NCBI RefSeq assembly: GCF_040289485.1
Contig: NZ_PSLG01000019.1
Span: 1 to 34,583 of the forward strand
Length of the DNA stretch: 34,583 nucleotides
Reading direction: 5' to 3'
From: Thermoflexus sp040289485
GTDB lineage: Bacteria; Chloroflexota; Anaerolineae; Thermoflexales; Thermoflexaceae
The notes under the pieces were generated by a model. That model did not search any database and was not told the DNA's origin. It worked only from the letters and a program-made list of their open reading frames with translations. Numbering within the stretch: position 1 is the stretch's first letter; each line of letters begins with the position of its first letter. Of the stretch, positions 31,877 through 34,583 are shown in pieces. Both the position numbers and the translations under genes were made by a program.

Positions 31877-32571
31877 GTCTTCCCCGCCGGCCGGATCGCC
31901 GGCTGGGCGTTGTGGCGATTCATCGCCGCCTCCAGCCCCTCCTCAATGAAGGTCTGGATCGCCTGAGCGGCCCGGTGGAGGACCCCCTCCAGGATCTCCT
32001 CCTCATCGGGCCGGAAATCCTGGAGCACGTAATCGGCAGGGTCCATGGCGCCGGGGGGCCGCCCGATCCCGATGCGCAGCCGGGGGAACTCCGTGGTCCC
32101 CAGCGCCTGGACGATGGACTTCATCCCGTTGTGGCCGCCCGGGCTCCCCCGGGGCCGCAGCCGGATCGCCCCCAGGGGGAGGTCCATATCGTCATAGACC
32201 ACCAGCAGGCGGTGGAGGGGAACCCGGTAGGCAGAGACCAGAGGGCGCACCGCGCGCCCGCTCAGGTTCATAAACGTCTGCGGCTTGGCCAGGATCACCC
32301 GCTGGCCCGCCATGCGCCCCTCAGCGAGCAGCGCCTGGTGCTGGATCCGGCGGAAGTGGAATCCATGGGCCTGGGCGAACACGTCCAGGGCCCGAAAACC
32401 CGCGTTGTGCCGGTTGCGGGCGTGCTCCGGACCTGGGTTCCCCAGCCCCACGATCAGCACCGGCGGCCCCTCGATCCCCTCCTCCCCCTTCGCCGCCGGC
32501 GGGGGCTCCGGGCGCAACGTCCGCAGGATCCGATCGATCCGCTCCAGGGCTTCCTCGTAGTTCAGGGTCAC
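31867..32571 (-). CDS. pth: Peptidyl-tRNA hydrolase with an N-terminal extension
   Basis: 234 residues from GTG 32571 (GAGGA five bases upstream). Pth frees tRNA from stalled peptidyl-tRNA. Core from residue 38: LIVGLGNPGPEHARNRHNAGFRAL (Asn and catalytic His), KPQTFMNLSG, VVYDDMDLPLG (Asp), and GGHNGMKSI. The first 37 residues (NYEEALERIDRILRTL then a Pro/Glu linker) are extra compared with standard Pth, which begins about at the VGLGNPG strand; the ribosome site supports this longer start. The stop TAG (31867-31869) lies inside tRNA-Val. It follows rsfS by 15 bases. Confidence 0.93.
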   Translation of the reverse strand: MTLNYEEALERIDRILRTLRPEPPPAAKGEEGIEGPPVLIVGLGNPGPEHARNRHNAGFRALDVFAQAHGFHFRRIQHQALLAEGRMAGQRVILAKPQTFMNLSGRAVRPLVSAYRVPLHRLLVVYDDMDLPLGAIRLRPRGSPGGHNGMKSIVQALGTTEFPRLRIGIGRPPGAMDPADYVLQDFRPDEEEILEGVLHRAAQAIQTFIEEGLEAAMNRHNAQPAIRPAGKTGE

Positions 32572-32586
32572 GGCGTCCTCACCCGC

Positions 32587-32952
32587 TCATTGCGCCCGGA
32601 CCAGGATGGGTGCCCCTCGCCAGAGGGACTCCAGGTCGTAATAGCGCCGCTGGGGCGGCGCGAAGATGTGGACGATGATGTCCCCGTAATCCATCAGCAC
32701 CCAGCCCGAGGCCGGATCCCCCTCCACCCGGGCGGGATCCACCCGGTAGCCTCGGGCGGTGGCCTCGGCGATGCCTTCCACGATCGCTTTCAACTGCCGT
32801 TCTGAGGTCCCCGTGCAGATGATGAAGTAATCGGCGAAGGTGGCACGGGATCGGATGTCCATCAACACCACATCCATCCCCTTCTTGTCGAGGATGGCGT
32901 CCACGATGCGATGGGCCAGGTCCAGCGTGTTCAGGGATCCACCTCCGTGCAT
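32587..32952 (-). CDS. rsfS: Ribosomal silencing factor RsfS
   Basis: 121 residues from ATG 32952. RsfS binds protein uL14 on the large subunit and blocks subunit joining in poor growth. LNTLDLAHRIVDAILDKKGMDVVLMDIRSRATFADYFIICTGTSERQLKAIVEGI and GWVLMDYGDIIVHIFAPPQRRYYDLESLW cover the whole family. The ATG has no strong ribosome site, whereas GGAGGTGG lies inside the first codons, suitably placed before a CTG that would start the protein at the family's usual NTLDLA point, so the real start may be that CTG. -10 TAGAAT at 32990-32995. Open frame further upstream is a shadow. Confidence 0.93.
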   Translation of the reverse strand: MHGGGSLNTLDLAHRIVDAILDKKGMDVVLMDIRSRATFADYFIICTGTSERQLKAIVEGIAEATARGYRVDPARVEGDPASGWVLMDYGDIIVHIFAPPQRRYYDLESLWRGAPILVRAQ

Positions 32953-32989
32953 CCCAGGTTCCCCGGCGGGCCGTCCGGCCGCCGTTTTC

Positions 32990-32995
32990 ATTCTA
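32990..32995 (-). promoter_or_regulatory. Candidate -10 of rsfS-pth-tRNA-Val
   Basis: TAGAAT on the minus strand in a short AT-rich run, 37 bases before the rsfS ATG. The -35 region is not recognisable. Confidence 0.45.
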
Positions 32996-33120
32996 TCACG
33001 CGGCCGGGGATCCTGCAGCCCGGGCCCAGCGGCCCTTGCCTTCCAGGCGGAAGGGATCAAACGAAAGGCGGACGGTGGTGCCCCCGTTTGCACCCCTTGG
33101 AGCGCAGGAGGGAGGAAGCC

Positions 33121-34476
33121 ATGGCCGAGACCCTCGCGGGCACGGCGCTCAGTGCGGAGGAGATCATCGACCTCTGTCGGCGCTACACGATCTACGAATG
33201 GTCCGCCCAGGGGCGGGTCGATCCCATCCCGGTGGTCCGCGCCCAGGGGGTCTACTTCTGGGACGCCCGGGGCCGGCGGTATCTGGATTTCAACTCCCAG
33301 TTGATGAACGTCAACATCGGCCACGGCGATGCGCGGGTCATCCGGGCCATCCAGGAGCAGGCCGCCCGCCTCCCCTATGTGAATCCGTTCATGGCGACGG
33401 AGCCCCGGGCCCGCCTGGGCCGGATGCTGGCGGAGATCGCCCCCGGCGACCTCCGGAAGGTGTTCTTCACCCTGGGCGGGGCCGAGGCCAACGAGAACGC
33501 CATCCGGATCGCCCGGCTCTACACCGGGCGGCATAAGATCATCGCCCGCTACCGCTCCTACCACGGGGCGACGGCCGGGGCCATCACCCTCACCGGCGAT
33601 CCCCGCCGTTGGCCTTCGGAGCCGGGCATCCCCAGCGTCATCCACGTCTTCGATCCCTATCGCTACCGCTGCCGCTGGTGTAGGCGCGAGGCGCGCTGCA
33701 CCCTGGACTGCCTGAACCACGTCGAGGACGTGATCCAGTTCGAGGGGCCCCACACCGTCGCTGCCGTCCTCATCGAGACGGTGACAGGGACCAACGGGGT
33801 CATCGTCCCCCCGTATGGGTAGCTCCAGGGCCTGCGGGAGATCTGTGACCGCTACGGGATCCTCCTGATTTGCGATGAGGTGATGAGCGGCTTCGGCCGC
33901 ACCGGGGAGTGGTTCGCTGTCAACCACTGGGGAGTGGTCCCCGATCTGATGACCGTCGCCAAGGGTCTGACCTCTGGGTATCTCCCGCTGGTGGCGGTCC
34001 TCATGTCGGAGCGCATCGCCGCGTTCTTCGAGGAGCGCCCCTTCCCCGGCGGCCTGACCTACAACTCCCACCCGCTGTGCCTGGCCGCCGCCATCGCCAC
34101 CCTCCAGGTTTACCAGGAGGACCGCCTGATCGAGAACGCGCAGCGGATGGGGGAGATCCTGGCGCGGGAACTGGCCCGCCTGAAGGAGCGGCATCCCAGC
34201 GTAGGGGATGTGCGGAGCATCGGCCTTTTCGGGATCGTGGAACTGGTGAAGGATCGGGAGACCCGCGAGCCTCTCGTCCCCTGCAACGCCCGGCCTGAGG
34301 AGATGGGGGTGATGAACCGGCTGCGGGAGTTCTTCCTTCAGAACGGCCTTTACACGTTCATCCGGTGGAACACTTTCTTCACCAACCCGCCCCTCTGTAT
34401 CACCGAGGCGGAGCTGCGGGAGGGGCTGGAGATCATCGACCGGGGCCTGGAGATCACCGACCGGGCGGTGCGCTGA
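33121..34476 (+). pseudogene. Class III aminotransferase interrupted by an in-frame TAG
   Basis: 451 codons in one frame from ATG 33121 (GGAGGGAGGAAG upstream), except for TAG at codon 234 (33820-33822). Before the stop: IYEWSAQGRVDPIPVVRAQGVYFWDARGRRYLDFNSQLMNVNIGHGDARV, FFTLGGAEANENAIRIARLYTGRHKI, SYHGATAGAITLTGD and VAAVLIETVTGTNGVIVPPYG. After it: LQGLREICDRYGILLICDEVMSGFGRTGEWF, PLP Lys281 in VAKGLTSGYLPL, and PGGLTYNSHPLCLAAA. Relatives have Tyr after PP-DG at the stop, so TAC or TAT changing to TAG explains it. The type resembles taurine- or beta-alanine-pyruvate aminotransferases; substrate unknown. A four-cysteine segment (YRCRWCRREARCTLDC) may bind metal. Everything else is intact, so the lesion is recent or a read error. 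Confidence 0.85.
33820..33822 (+). other. In-frame TAG in the aminotransferase
   Basis: Codon order PPYG-TAG-LQGLREICDRYG. Family members have Tyr here. A single-base change from TAT or TAC. Confidence 0.9.
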
Positions 34477-34496
34477 TCCCACCGCGTGCCGGAGGG

Positions 34497-34525
34497 TTGA
34501 CAACAGCTGACATTTTTATTATCAG
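34497..34525 (+). promoter_or_regulatory. Promoter reading out of the window
   Basis: Perfect TTGACA (34497-34502), 17-base spacer, TATCAG (34520-34525), in the most AT-rich stretch at this end. The next gene is outside the window. Confidence 0.55.
34506..34525. promoter_or_regulatory. Inverted repeat over the -10 of the right-end promoter
   Basis: GCTGACA and TTATCAGC flank a short T-rich centre and end on the -10, an arrangement typical of an operator. The regulator is not identified. Confidence 0.35.
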
Positions 34526-34583
34526 CCGTTTCAGCCACGAAGCTTTCCGACGGGGCACGCCCGCACGGAATCCACCCCCTCAC

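Noticed and set aside
33820..33822. TAG read as pyrrolysine or a recoded amino acid
   Set aside because: No pyrrolysine genes are visible, and relatives of this enzyme family have Tyr at this site; mutation or error is simpler.
32953..34503. Long upstream extension of rsfS on the minus strand
   Set aside because: Antisense to the aminotransferase; RsfS length and the -10 at 32990 fit the short start.
34350..34583. Open frame on the minus strand at the right edge
   Set aside because: Antisense to the aminotransferase end and across the promoter; no ribosome site or family.

Overview
The window is a gene-dense (short intergenic gaps, none over about 200 bases), very GC-rich bacterial chromosome segment. 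Almost every position is accounted for by housekeeping genes with G/C-rich third codon positions. Strong Shine-Dalgarno sequences, an LDH-like malate dehydrogenase, a rhodanese-less ThiI, RsfS, and RbfA next to NrnA would fit a thermophilic member of the Chloroflexota (Anaerolineae/Thermoflexia-like). That placement is an inference from gene types and style, not a search result. There is no phage, insertion sequence, CRISPR array or defence island.

Layout. (1) 1-7372, minus strand: a likely operon reading from a strong promoter that carries a LexA-type palindrome. It runs membrane protein, lytic transglycosylase, mutS (frameshifted), GT4 glycosyltransferase, GT39-like membrane glycosyltransferase (cut by the window edge). 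A small zinc-ribbon protein lies just upstream (7414-7701). (2) 7820-11316, plus: GNAT acetyltransferase, CelD-like acetyltransferase, adenosine-specific kinase, metal-dependent phosphatase/mutase-like enzyme. (3) 11352-13237, plus: rbfA, nrnA-like DHH phosphoesterase, mogA/moaB-like gene; convergent with pfkA (minus). (4) 14332-18948, plus: recJ, methyltransferase, large membrane glycosyltransferase, translationally coupled. (5) 18935-21621, plus: rplI, rodZ-like, rimO. Then a HAD nucleotidase (plus), convergent with an SDR. (6) 23452-25126, minus: malate dehydrogenase and an unknown protein; divergent from an orphan ABC ATPase (plus), which converges on transketolase (minus). (7) 28705-32952, minus: rsfS, pth, tRNA-Val, terminator, thiI, rocD, tRNA-His, tRNA-Arg, terminator, small membrane protein. 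(8) 33121-34476, plus: a class III aminotransferase interrupted by an in-frame TAG, then a promoter reading out of the window.

Main points for a second look: a LexA-like operator over the start of the operon that contains mutS; a one-base frameshift in a G6 run in mutS; the pth stop codon lying inside the mature tRNA-Val sequence, so that RNase P cleavage would remove it; a palindromic miniature element present three times in adjacent genes with 0, 15 or 30 bases inserted at the same point; GC hairpins without U-tracts at convergent stop codons; and the aminotransferase amber codon. The mutS and aminotransferase lesions could be sequencing errors; both need read-level checking. I did not find a convincing wholly new system. 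The operator-mutS operon and the pth/tRNA-Val/thiI arrangement are the best candidates for undescribed regulation.
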